This document shows positions 40,882-48,982 of a DNA stretch of 64,000 nt, piece by piece (position 1 is the first letter of the stretch; every line of letters begins with the position of its first letter). The stretch lies in assembly GCF_036053395.1 (NCBI RefSeq), contig NZ_CP107942.1:9972001-10036000 (forward strand). The letters are read 5' to 3'. Under the pieces are notes generated by a model that was not told where the DNA came from, searched no databases, and saw nothing but the letters and a program-made list of their open reading frames with translations. The position numbers and the translations under genes are program-made. The DNA is from Actinoplanes sp. NBC_00393. GTDB lineage: Bacteria; Actinomycetota; Actinomycetes; Mycobacteriales; Micromonosporaceae.

Positions 40882-41549
40882 CGGACACGCTGCTGCGGGT
40901 GCTGGTCGTCGATGACCAGCAACTGGTCCGGGAGGGGCTGACCGCCCTGCTGGAGCTCACCGACGGTGTCGAGGTCGTCGGATCGGCTGCGGACGGCGCC
41001 CGGGCCCTGGAGCTCGTCGCCGAGCACCGGCCGGACGTCGTCCTGATGGATCTGCGGATGCCGGTTCTGGACGGGATCACCGCCACCGCCCGGGTCCGGG
41101 AGCAGTTCCCCGACGTGGCCGTGGTCGTGCTCACCACGTACGCCGACGAGGACTCGATCGCCGGTGCGCTGGCGGCCGGCGCACGCGGTTATCTGACCAA
41201 GGACGCCGGGCGGACCGAGATCGGGATGGCGTTGCGGGCCGCGGCGGCCGGGCACTCGCTGTTCGACCCGGTGGTCGCGGCCCGGCTGGCCGATGCGATG
41301 AGACGGCCGGCGACGCCCCCGCCCGCCGACCGGTTGCCGGACGGGCTCACTCAGCGCGAGGCCGAGGTGCTCGGGCAGATCGCCCACGGCCGGACCAACG
41401 CGGAGATCGCGGCGGCCCTGTTCGTGGCGGAGACGACCGTGAAGACGCACATCAACAACGCGTTCGCCAAGATCGGGGCCCGCAACCGAACCGAGGCGGC
41501 CGGGTACGCGACCCGGCACGGCCTCGGTCGCGGCGGATCTGATCAGTAG
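40878..41549 (+). CDS. NarL/LuxR-type response regulator
   Basis: This 223-residue regulator has a receiver domain with acidic pocket (LVVDDQQ near residue 10), the phospho-acceptor Asp in PDVVLMDLRMPVLDG near residue 55, and the conserved Lys in GYLTKDAG. The C-terminal LuxR helix-turn-helix reads LTQREAEVLGQIAHGRTNAEIAAALFVAETTVKTH. It is paired with the kinase. Its stop overlaps the convergent GH43 gene by seven bases. Targets are unknown. Confidence 0.93.
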   Translation: MTDTLLRVLVVDDQQLVREGLTALLELTDGVEVVGSAADGARALELVAEHRPDVVLMDLRMPVLDGITATARVREQFPDVAVVVLTTYADEDSIAGALAAGARGYLTKDAGRTEIGMALRAAAAGHSLFDPVVAARLADAMRRPATPPPADRLPDGLTQREAEVLGQIAHGRTNAEIAAALFVAETTVKTHINNAFAKIGARNRTEAAGYATRHGLGRGGSDQ

Positions 41550-42517
41550 ACGACCGGCCAGGCGGACGAGTCCCAGCGGAGCAGGTTGATCCCGAGCCGG
41601 GCGTCACCCGCAGCCGTGTAGTAGTGGTAGACCAGCACGTCAGCGTCGGTGTCGCCGAAGACCGCCGGGTGTCCCGGGCCGTGCACGGCGTCGTGCGAGG
41701 CGAGGATCTCGGTGCCGCCGCCCGCGGTCATCGCGGTGCCGGCCCGGTCCACGTACGGGCCGGTGATCGACTTGGAGCGGCCGACCATCGTTCGGTACGT
41801 GCTGGACGCGCCCTTGCAGCAGAAGTCGAACGCGACGAAGAGGTAGTAGTAGCCGCCGCGGTAGTAGATGTGCGGCGCCTCGACCGACTTGCTGTTCACG
41901 AACCGCTCGGCGAGGTGGTGGATCGTGCTGTCCGCCCGCTTGCCGGTCGACGGGTTCAGCTTGACCATCTTGATGCCGGACCAGAAGGAGCCGAAGCTCA
42001 GGTACCACTCGCCGGCCGGGGTGACGGTCAGGTTCGGGTCGATCGCGTTGAACCCGCTGCTGGTCGTGCTTTCGATGACCTTGCCGTAGTTCGTCCACGT
42101 GCCGGCCGCGCCGGTCGTGCTGCCGGCCAGGAAGATCGCCGATTTGCTCGAGCCGAACGTGGAGGCCGAGTAATACATCAGGTATTTGCCGCCGTGGTAC
42201 GAGATGTCCGGCGCCCACAGGTTGGTGTCACCGTTCGTGTACGGGTCGGCCCACGGCGTGCCGTTCGGAAAGGCCTTCCCGGCGTCGGTGAACCGGGTCC
42301 GGTCCGACGAGGTCTTCAGCCCGATGCCCGGCGCCGTGTAGGCGAGCAGGTAACCGCCGGTGGGTCGCTTCACCATGGTCGGGTCGTGGGCGAACGTCGA
42401 ACCGGTGACCGCGCCGGGGTTCGGGTAGGTCGCGGCGTCGGCCATCTTCAGGCCGTACACGCTGGCCGCCACTGCCAGCAGGCCGGTCACTCCGGCCAGG
42501 AGCGTCTTGCGGAGCAT
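41543..42517 (-). CDS. Secreted GH43 arabinan-active glycosidase
   Basis: This 324-residue GH43 enzyme has a Sec signal peptide (LLAGVTGLLAVAASVYG, cleavage near ADAA). The catalytic set is visible: Asp45 in HDPTMV, Asp160 in IDPNL and Glu213 in VEAPHIYY. LWAPDISYHGGKYLMYYSAS is typical of endo-1,5-alpha-L-arabinanases. It should cut arabinan side chains of plant pectin outside the cell. I chose ATG 42517, right before the signal peptide. A LacI-type palindrome lies about 45 bases upstream. Confidence 0.88.
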   Translation of the reverse strand: MLRKTLLAGVTGLLAVAASVYGLKMADAATYPNPGAVTGSTFAHDPTMVKRPTGGYLLAYTAPGIGLKTSSDRTRFTDAGKAFPNGTPWADPYTNGDTNLWAPDISYHGGKYLMYYSASTFGSSKSAIFLAGSTTGAAGTWTNYGKVIESTTSSGFNAIDPNLTVTPAGEWYLSFGSFWSGIKMVKLNPSTGKRADSTIHHLAERFVNSKSVEAPHIYYRGGYYYLFVAFDFCCKGASSTYRTMVGRSKSITGPYVDRAGTAMTAGGGTEILASHDAVHGPGHPAVFGDTDADVLVYHYYTAAGDARLGINLLRWDSSAWPVVY

Positions 42518-42554
42518 TGGGGATCGCCTTTCGATGGGGATGCCCCGTACGTTT

Positions 42555-42571
42555 CTTGCAGCGCTGAAAAG
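42555..42571. promoter_or_regulatory. LacI-type palindrome upstream of the GH43 gene
   Basis: CTTGCAGCGCTGAAAAG has a CAGCGCTG core centred on CG with A/T flanks, the pattern of LacI-family operators. It sits in the promoter region of the arabinanase gene, where sugar-responsive repression is common. No regulator gene is adjacent. Confidence 0.4.
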
Positions 42572-42695
42572 GTTGCTCGCGCTGCCGGAAAAAGTCCGGG
42601 GCCGGCATCGCAGTAGATGCGCCGGCGCCGTGCGCACAACGAAAAAATGTCGTACCGGCCGGGCAGAATCGGGTCCGTGGCAGCGAGGGTGGCGG

Positions 42696-44102
42696 TCAGC
42701 GGCGGGCGGCGAGCAGAGCCGTGGCCAGCAGTGGGACGCCCGCGATGCTGAACAGCAGCGGGAGGGAGATCGGTAGGGCGAACGCGGCGTAAAGGGCGAC
42801 CGCGCACACCTCGGCGGCGAAGCCGCTGATCGACAGGACGGTGGTGCGGGCCGGTCCGGTGATGCTCTCCTGCAGGCGGGTCTCGGCGTGCACCATGGCG
42901 AACTGGAGCAGGCCGAAGGCGACCGCCACCGCGGCCATGCCGGCCAGGTGCGGGACCAGCGAGCCGAGCGCCAGCAGCGCGGCGGCCAGCGCCAGCGCGC
43001 CGGCTAGCGGACGCGACGAGGTCGGCGGGATCCGGCCGGCCAGCGCACTGCCGGCCGCCATTGCCAGGGCGATCAGGGCGAACACCAGGGGTACGCCCGA
43101 AGTGGGCGAACCCTTCTCCCGGGCGAGAAGCGGCAGGTACTCGTCCAGCGCGCTGAACCCGGGCACGGCGGCGCTGACGAGCAGCACCCGCGCCACCCGG
43201 CCGCTGCCGCTCACCTCGCGCAGCCCGGCCCGCAGCATCGCCAGATAGCCACCCGGCTCGTCCTCACCGCCGCTCGCCGTGCCGGCCTCGCCACCGCCCG
43301 CCGTGCCGGTCTCGCCCCCGCTCGCCGCGCCGGTCTCGCTCGCCGCGCCGGTCTCGCTGGCCGCGCCGGTCTCGCTCGCCACGCCGGTCTCGCTCGCCGC
43401 GCCGGTCTCGCTCGCCGCGCCGGTCTCGCTCGCCACGCCGGTCTCGCTCGCCGCGCCGGTCTCGCTCGCCGCGCCGGTCTCGCCGGCCGCGCCGGACTCG
43501 CTAGCCGTGCCGATTCCGCTCGCCGTGCCGGCCCCGCCACCGCCCACGGTGCCGGGGTCGCCGGTCGGGGACGCGTCGCTCGTACCGGGGCGGGGTTTCT
43601 CGGGGAGGCGAAGCGCGAGCAAGCCGCCCACGGCGACCGTCACAATGCTGGCCAGGCCGACCAGGAGGTAGCCGCCGGCCGTATAGGCGGGAGTGGCCAG
43701 CAGCGTCGCGACGAGCATCGCGAGCAGGGCGACCGTGCCGGAGCGGCCGATCAGCCGGGCGTATGCGGTGGATTCGCCGAGTTCGTCGTAGACGAGCGCT
43801 TCCAGCGTGCCGGAGCTGAGCGCGCCGCCCACGCCCCACAGGACGAAGCCGAGCGCGAAGCCCTGATAGGCGGGCCAGATCAGCCAGCAGGCGAAACCGG
43901 CTGCCGTGATGAGCTGGCCGAGCGCGTAGAGCCGCTTACGGGACCAGACGTCGGCGAGGGCGCCGGCCGGGATCTCGCACACGAAGGAGACCACCGACCA
44001 GATCGCGAACAGCGACGAGATCTCGGCGGTCGTGAGCCCGGTGTCGGCGAAGAGCAGCGCGTAGACCGGGTAGAGAAGCACGCCCTCCTCGAGGGCACAC
44101 AC
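42696..44102 (-). CDS. MFS transporter with expanded hexapeptide loop
   Basis: This 468-residue major-facilitator protein has two bundles of hydrophobic segments (residues 1-165 and 280-468), with FVCEIPAGALADVWSRKRLYALG near residue 40. The central cytoplasmic loop contains about nine near-perfect GAASET/GVASET hexapeptides in a Gly/Ala/Ser/Thr/Glu-rich stretch of about 90 residues. The GTG start lies within the expected first helix; the in-frame stop is seven codons upstream, so the N terminus is short or starts at a rare codon. The substrate is unknown. Confidence 0.8.
   Translation of the reverse strand: MCALEEGVLLYPVYALLFADTGLTTAEISSLFAIWSVVSFVCEIPAGALADVWSRKRLYALGQLITAAGFACWLIWPAYQGFALGFVLWGVGGALSSGTLEALVYDELGESTAYARLIGRSGTVALLAMLVATLLATPAYTAGGYLLVGLASIVTVAVGGLLALRLPEKPRPGTSDASPTGDPGTVGGGGAGTASGIGTASESGAAGETGAASETGAASETGVASETGAASETGAASETGVASETGAASETGAASETGAASGGETGTAGGGEAGTASGGEDEPGGYLAMLRAGLREVSGSGRVARVLLVSAAVPGFSALDEYLPLLAREKGSPTSGVPLVFALIALAMAAGSALAGRIPPTSSRPLAGALALAAALLALGSLVPHLAGMAAVAVAFGLLQFAMVHAETRLQESITGPARTTVLSISGFAAEVCAVALYAAFALPISLPLLFSIAGVPLLATALLAARR
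43270..43530. repeat. 18-bp tandem repeat array inside the MFS gene
   Basis: On the plus strand the unit reads about GCCGGTCTCGCTCGCCGC, repeated about ten times with few changes. It encodes the GAASET loop on the minus strand. The near-identity of copies fits recent expansion by slippage, so copy number may vary among strains. Confidence 0.85.
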
Positions 44103-44162
44103 CGCGTGGAACAGCCGTTGTCAGCGTCAAATCGGGTGCATGCCCCCAGTCTGCCGCAACCG

Positions 44163-45230
44163 TCAACGCAATTCGGCCTCGTCCGCTGCTGCCCGGCCGG
44201 ACTCCCAGCCTTCCAGGCTGTAGACCCGCCGGCCGCGGGCCCGGACCGTGCGCGGGAACGCCTTGTCCATCGCCGCGTCCACCTGGATCTCCCGTTTGCG
44301 CAGCACCGGCAGCAGGTCGCCGTGACCGGCGAACTCACGCTCGGTCGCCTGGCGGAGCCGTTCGCCGATCCGGATCGCGTACGCGACCAGGAACGACCGC
44401 CGGAACGCCTTCACCCGGGCTTTGCCGCGGGCCGGCTCGTCCCGGGTCATCGCCCGGTTGGCCTGCACCAACAGTGACGTGTAGAGCAGTTCGACCGCAT
44501 CGATGTCGGAGTCGAAGCCGAAGATCGTGCTGAAGCCCAGCTCCGGCGACCAGACCGTGCGGCAGGTGTTGGCCCGGGCCACCGCGTCGAGCAGGCTGGC
44601 CTTCTCGCTCTCGTACGGATGATCCACCCCGATCCGGCGGGCGAACGGCGTGACGTCCACCGCCGGCGCGGTGACCTCCTCGATCCGGTACCGGGTGATC
44701 AGCTCCTGGGCCTTGGCGCTGTACGTCTCCGCCTCGGCCGGGAAGTCGGTGGCCTCCGCCTTGGCCAGCAGCGCCCGCACCCGCCCGAGGATGCGCTCGT
44801 CGCCGTGGTGCGGCACCTTGGTGAGCGGGGTGCCGGGCGGCGGGACCAGGATCTCGATGGCCGGGAGCCGGCGCAGCTCGCACAGCAGGTCGAGGGACGC
44901 GTCCAGGACCGCGATCCGATCGTGCCGCTTCTCCTGATATTTCGGGATCTGCTCGCGCCAGCGCTCGTCCACCGGCTCCTTGCCCCGCAGGAACGCCGTC
45001 GCCGCCTCGGCGACCAGCCGGGCCTGGACCGGGTTCCCTCGGCGGGCGACCGCCCGGTGCAGCTCGAGGGGCTGCCAGCCGTTGCGGAACAGGCGCTCGA
45101 ACTGCTCGGTCAGCGCCGCCTGAAGCGCCGTGTCCACCTCGGCGGCGGGCGCGCCGGTCAGCAGGTCGAGCGCTGTCTCGTGGTCGATCTCTCCGGCCCG
45201 GACGCGGTCGACGATCTCGCGGGCCGTCAT
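44163..45230 (-). CDS. DUF2786-domain protein
   Basis: This 355-residue soluble protein has a DUF2786 segment in the middle (ILGRVRALLAKAEATDFPAEAETYSAKAQELITRYRIEE, near residues 147-185). The C-terminal region has FGFDSDIDAVELLYTSLLVQ and a helical FRRSFLVAYAIRIGERL. The family occurs in actinobacteria and phages and has no settled role. The start ATG is clear. No operon partner overlaps it. Confidence 0.82.
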   Translation of the reverse strand: MTAREIVDRVRAGEIDHETALDLLTGAPAAEVDTALQAALTEQFERLFRNGWQPLELHRAVARRGNPVQARLVAEAATAFLRGKEPVDERWREQIPKYQEKRHDRIAVLDASLDLLCELRRLPAIEILVPPPGTPLTKVPHHGDERILGRVRALLAKAEATDFPAEAETYSAKAQELITRYRIEEVTAPAVDVTPFARRIGVDHPYESEKASLLDAVARANTCRTVWSPELGFSTIFGFDSDIDAVELLYTSLLVQANRAMTRDEPARGKARVKAFRRSFLVAYAIRIGERLRQATEREFAGHGDLLPVLRKREIQVDAAMDKAFPRTVRARGRRVYSLEGWESGRAAADEAELR

Positions 45231-45269
45231 GAGTGCAGATGGTAGTTGCCGGTCAGATGGCCCGGCGTG

Positions 45270-45300
45270 GGCGGGGAGGGCGGTGCGGGCCCTCCCCGCC
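45270..45300 (-). terminator. Terminator of the Roadblock cluster
   Basis: GGCGGGGAGGG and CCCTCCCCGCC form a perfect 11-bp stem with a nine-base loop, 25 bases past the end of the last Roadblock gene. Confidence 0.75.
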
Positions 45301-45325
45301 AGGGGTGGCGATCACGCCGCCGGGG

Positions 45326-45697
45326 TCAGACGTCGAGCTCGTTCTCGATGCGGCGCAGGTGGTGCCGGGCCATCGCCAGGTTCGAGCGGTCCCGGCGCAA
45401 CGCCACATACAGGAACAGCCCCTTGCCGGACCGGCTCGTGAGCGGCCGGATCATGTGGTACTGCGTGTCCAGGGTGATCAGGATGTCCTCGATCTTCTCG
45501 GACAGGTTGAGCATCTCCATCGCCCGCAGCTTGGCCCGGACCACATCGGTGTTGCCGGCTGCCGCGACGGTCAGGTCGAGGTCCTTGCCTCCGCCCAGGG
45601 TGCCCAGGGCCATCCCGCTGGTGTGGTCCACGAGCGCGACGCCGATGCAGCCGTCGATCTCCATGATTTCCTTGAGCGAGGTGTCCATGTCGGTCAT
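45326..45697 (-). CDS. Roadblock/LC7-type protein, cluster gene 5
   Basis: This 123-residue Roadblock/LC7 fold protein reads LKEIMEIDGCIGVALVDHTSGMALG, a central helix VVRAKLRAMEMLNL, then DILITLDTQYHMIRPL and FLYVALRRDRSNLAMARHHL. Roadblock proteins usually dimerise and regulate small Ras-like GTPases, as in MglB or conservon CvnB. No GTPase lies nearby. It shares its form closely with the 153-residue protein at 47450-47911. Confidence 0.85.
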   Translation of the reverse strand: MTDMDTSLKEIMEIDGCIGVALVDHTSGMALGTLGGGKDLDLTVAAAGNTDVVRAKLRAMEMLNLSEKIEDILITLDTQYHMIRPLTSRSGKGLFLYVALRRDRSNLAMARHHLRRIENELDV

Positions 45698-45814
45698 GGG
45701 ATTCGTTCCTCCGTTGCGGTGGGTGGCGGGCCGCGTCCGGTGCGGACGTCGGCGCCGGGTCCGGCATGGCGGATGCCACGCCTCTGTGCGGCTGAGCCGC
45801 GGATCGGTTGCCGG

Positions 45815-46303
45815 TCAGCCGGCCGCCTGGCGGCGGCGGCCGACGTTCGGCAGCGTGGCCATCGGCGTCCGCCGGGCCAGCGGGGTCGAGGGACCGGCCT
45901 GCGTGGGGATCTCCGGCCGCATCTGCGGCGCGGCTTCCAGGGCCATGATGCGAATGAGGCGGCGTACGCAGCGACGCGCCTCCAGATGGACCATGGCGAG
46001 GTTCGCGTCACCCGAGGTGACCACGGTGAGCAGCGCGTTCGGGCCGGCGGCGTACGACGTGATGTAGCCGCCGTCGCACTCCACCACCGACTCCCGGAGT
46101 TCGCCGTGGTTGACCGCGTGGGCGAACCGCCGGGCCAGTGCCAGGTGTGCCGCGGCCAGCGCGGCCAGGGTGTCCGGCTCCATGCCGTGCGAATCGTGCG
46201 CGACGACGAGCCCGTCGGCGGTGGCGAGCACGCTGCCGGAGAGTTCGGGCACCTTGCTGCGCAGGCGGCCGAGCTCCTCGAGTACCGCCGGATCCACCGT
46301 CAT
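45815..46303 (-). CDS. Roadblock/LC7-type protein, cluster gene 4
   Basis: This 162-residue protein has a CvnB-like Roadblock domain in residues 1-120 (LRSKVPELSGSVLATADGLVVAHDSHGMEPDTLAALAAA, then ECDGGYITSYAAGPNALLTVVT). An Arg/Pro-rich tail follows. I chose ATG 46303 after GAGGAA. It lies between a DUF4388 protein and another Roadblock protein. It probably takes part in protein-protein assembly at the membrane, by family analogy only. Confidence 0.83.
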   Translation of the reverse strand: MTVDPAVLEELGRLRSKVPELSGSVLATADGLVVAHDSHGMEPDTLAALAAAHLALARRFAHAVNHGELRESVVECDGGYITSYAAGPNALLTVVTSGDANLAMVHLEARRCVRRLIRIMALEAAPQMRPEIPTQAGPSTPLARRTPMATLPNVGRRRQAAG

Positions 46304-46341
46304 GGGTTCCTCGCTCCTTCGGCTGAAAGGGGGTGCGCGCG

Positions 46342-47436
46342 TCACCGCAGTGCCCTCAATGCGGTGCGTATGCGCTTGAGCAGGACTTCGTCGGTGCCCT
46401 GGTGCACCGGCGGGTTCTCGGTCGCCATCTCCTTGGGGAGCTTGGCGCCGGGTTTACGGCGGGCCAGCCGGGGTGGCCGGTACACCCCCGCGTTGTTGTC
46501 GCCGGACGGCGGGGCCAGCGGTGGGTCGCTGTTCGGCGGGTTGGCGCGGACGGGCACGGGCTCCGCCCCGCTGATCACCGGTACGGTCGGCGCGTCGCTG
46601 TTGTCCGGCGCCGGCCCGGCGAGCGGGTCCGCTGCCGGCCGGGGATTCGGGGCCGGGGCCGGCCGAGCGTGGGAGTCCGGGGCCGACCGGGCGAGCGGCG
46701 CGGCGGCCCCGCGCGGCTGTGGCAGCCGGACGAAGTCGGGAGCGTCGTTCGGGCGTACCTCGGGCTGTTCGATCAGACCCAGCGCCGCGAGGCGCCGTAG
46801 CTCCTGGATGGTCGCGAAGCCCGCGCGGCCCAGCAGAAGAGCCAGGTCAGCGGGGGTACGCTGGCCGTCGGCATGCACCAGCAGCTCCCACTGGAGCGCG
46901 GTCAGCACGACCCGTTCCCGCGGCGCCCGGGTGACCGGGATGACCGCCGCGGTGTCGATCCGCGGGTTCGCGATGATCTCGTCGAGCAGCCGGACCCGGC
47001 GGCCCACCTCGCGGTCGACGGCGGTCGCGTCGATGTGCACGACCGGGCCGATCCAGTGCGTCGCGCCCGGCAGGAAGTCCACCGGGGCGGACGGCGAGCT
47101 GAGCGCGAAGTACGCCGCGTCGTAGGTCGCGGTGAGCACGCAGAGTTCCAGTTCGCCCTGGGTGAGGTGGCCCTGCTCGACCAGCAGCCGCCCGACCCGG
47201 GCCGTTGAGGTGCCCAGGTCGAGCGCGTTCTGCCAGGTCCGCGCGGCGAGCCGCCCGGAGGAGGTGAGCAGCGCGCCGACGCCCGGCGCCGCCGGTGACT
47301 CGGCGTAGATGATCCGGCCCTCGAAGACGTAGACCGCGCCGCCGGGGTGGCCACCCACCATCAGCGCTCCGGTCTGCCGCTCGCCGGCGACCTGCATCAG
47401 CAGGCTTCCGGGCGTTGCGGTCTTCGTGGAGGTCAC
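46342..47436 (-). CDS. DUF4388-domain protein with long Pro-rich tail, cluster gene 3
   Basis: This 364-residue protein starts with a DUF4388 (PATAN-like) domain (LLMQVAGERQTGALMVGGHPGGAVYVFEGRIIYAES). A winged-helix-like region follows (LTALQWELLVHADGQRTPADLALLLGRAGFATIQELRRLAALGLIEQ, residues 180-225). A roughly 90-residue Pro/Ala-rich linker precedes a basic C-terminal helix. DUF4388 proteins act as adaptors in signalling and gliding systems. It is flanked by Roadblock genes. Confidence 0.78.
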   Translation of the reverse strand: MTSTKTATPGSLLMQVAGERQTGALMVGGHPGGAVYVFEGRIIYAESPAAPGVGALLTSSGRLAARTWQNALDLGTSTARVGRLLVEQGHLTQGELELCVLTATYDAAYFALSSPSAPVDFLPGATHWIGPVVHIDATAVDREVGRRVRLLDEIIANPRIDTAAVIPVTRAPRERVVLTALQWELLVHADGQRTPADLALLLGRAGFATIQELRRLAALGLIEQPEVRPNDAPDFVRLPQPRGAAAPLARSAPDSHARPAPAPNPRPAADPLAGPAPDNSDAPTVPVISGAEPVPVRANPPNSDPPLAPPSGDNNAGVYRPPRLARRKPGAKLPKEMATENPPVHQGTDEVLLKRIRTALRALR

Positions 47437-47449
47437 CTAGTACTCCCGT

Positions 47450-47911
47450 TCAGGTCGCGACCAATTCGTCGGTGAGGCGTTGCATCTGGCGGCGGGCCAC
47501 GGCGAGGTTGCCGCGCACCCGGTCCAGCCAGACGTACAGGACCAGCCGGCTGTCGAACTCGGTCTGCACGATCCGCAGGAGGTGGTAGCCCCCGGCGGTG
47601 GTGATGATCAGGTCTTCGAGTAGGTCGTGCGGGATGGCCGAGACGAACAGCGACCGGCTGTTCGCGGCCTGGACCACCTCGGCCGTGCCGGCTGCGGCGG
47701 CCTCGTGGTCGGCGTTGGGGGCGGCTCCGGTCGTGGCGACCGGGAACCCCGTGGTGTAGTCGACGATGCTGGCCCCGACAGCGCCGGGGATCGTCATGGC
47801 CTCCTGTAGACAGTGATCGACGCCGGGCACTTCACTCCTCAGCGCTTCGTCGCTCCCGGTCGTACCGGGCTCCGTTGCCCTGGCGACGTCCGGTGCTTCC
47901 CGTGCCGCCAC
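47450..47911 (-). CDS. Roadblock/LC7-type protein, cluster gene 2
   Basis: This 153-residue protein has a 30-residue flexible start, then a Roadblock-like fold: HCLQEAMTIPGAVGASIVDYTTGFPVA, DLIITTAGGYHLLRIVQ, LVLYVWLDRVRGNLAVARRQM. It is a paralogue of the protein at 45326-45697, sharing VDxTxG, YHxxR and NLAxAR. It ends 13 bases before the long DUF4388 gene. Confidence 0.8.
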   Translation of the reverse strand: MAAREAPDVARATEPGTTGSDEALRSEVPGVDHCLQEAMTIPGAVGASIVDYTTGFPVATTGAAPNADHEAAAAGTAEVVQAANSRSLFVSAIPHDLLEDLIITTAGGYHLLRIVQTEFDSRLVLYVWLDRVRGNLAVARRQMQRLTDELVAT

Positions 47912-47962
47912 CGTGGGCCATCCTCCGGTGACACTGCGACGACAAGTCGCACGTTTTGTGCG

Positions 47963-48505
47963 TCATGGTCCACCTGCGGGAAGTCGTTCCCGCCGGATGC
48001 CGCCGGCCGTTACGGGCCGCCGGGAGCGCGGGCGCCGCGGGCCCGGAACAGCCCGCAGCCGTACGGCCGTCAGGTGCCCGAGCGACCCCAGTTCCACGCC
48101 GGCCACCTCGCCGAGCCAGTGCCGTTCGCCGGGTGCGAAACGGGCCGGCGCGTGTGCCTGCTGCAGCAGCTCGTGGGTGGCGTCGGCGATCACCGCCACC
48201 ACCCGCAGGGCCAGTTCGTTCTGTCCGAGCCGGCCGTCGCGGAGCAGGGCCCGGCCGACCCGGTGGGTGCCGCGGCCCTCGGCGTAGGCGGTCCGCCACG
48301 CGTGCGGGGCCAGCCGCCCCGAGGACACGAGACGTTCACCGAGACCCGGACGGGCCGGTGTCTCGGCGTAGGTGATGCGGCCGGCGGTCAGGTAGAGCAC
48401 CCCGCCGGGAGCGCCGCCAATGTGCAGCGCGCCGGTACGTCCCGACTCGCCCAGTTCGGTGAGCAGGCGCCGCATCGACGCGGTCGCCGGTGAACCTGGA
48501 ATCAC
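47963..48505 (-). CDS. DUF4388-domain protein, cluster gene 1
   Basis: This 180-residue protein has a DUF4388 domain (LLTELGESGRTGALHIGGAPGGVLYLTAGRITYAETPARPGLGERL), closely similar to the start of the 364-residue protein, and a basic C-terminal tail. It is the first gene of the Roadblock/DUF4388 cluster. It lacks the winged-helix and Pro-rich parts of its paralogue. The promoter should lie in the 120-base gap before the divergent VOC gene. Confidence 0.75.
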   Translation of the reverse strand: MIPGSPATASMRRLLTELGESGRTGALHIGGAPGGVLYLTAGRITYAETPARPGLGERLVSSGRLAPHAWRTAYAEGRGTHRVGRALLRDGRLGQNELALRVVAVIADATHELLQQAHAPARFAPGERHWLGEVAGVELGSLGHLTAVRLRAVPGPRRPRSRRPVTAGGIRRERLPAGGP

Positions 48506-48625
48506 GGAACGTCATCCTGGGAACGCATCGAGGTGCGTCGTCGCACGGCCGGTGCGCTGTTTGCCCCGGTGTCACCCACTCGGGTCGCGTAACATGATCG
48601 CCATTTATCGATTTCGGGAGGTTTC

Positions 48626-48976
48626 ATGCCGGTCCGGTGGGAGCAGGTCGTGGTGGACGCGAAGGATCCGGCACGGCTGGCACAGTGGTGGGCCGAGGCG
48701 CTCGGCTACGTGATCGTGAACGAGACCCCGGACGAGGTCGAGATCCGCCGCACCCCGGACGAGCTGCCCGGTCTGCTCTTCACGCCGGTCACCGATGCCA
48801 AGGTGGTGAAGAACCGGCTGCACATCGACCTGCGCCCGGACGACCAGGAGGCCGAGGTGGAGCGGCTGGTGGACATGGGCGCCCGGCAGGCCGACATCGG
48901 TCAGCAGGGCGTCGGCTGGGTGGTGCTGGCCGACCCGGAGGGCAACGAGTTCTGCGTGCTGAGCTCCCGGAAGTGA
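48626..48976 (+). CDS. VOC-superfamily (glyoxalase-like) protein
   Basis: This 116-residue protein has the paired beta-alpha-beta-beta-beta modules of the VOC fold. It shows QVVVDAKDPARLAQWWAEALGY, a central HIDLRPDDQEAEVERLVDMGA and the end WVVLADPEGNEFCVLS, where Glu and His are typical metal ligands. Members act as dioxygenases, isomerases or resistance proteins; the substrate here is unknown. GGGAGG precedes the ATG. It converges with the chemoreceptor gene. Confidence 0.88.
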   Translation: MPVRWEQVVVDAKDPARLAQWWAEALGYVIVNETPDEVEIRRTPDELPGLLFTPVTDAKVVKNRLHIDLRPDDQEAEVERLVDMGARQADIGQQGVGWVVLADPEGNEFCVLSSRK

Positions 48977-48982
48977 CCGGGA

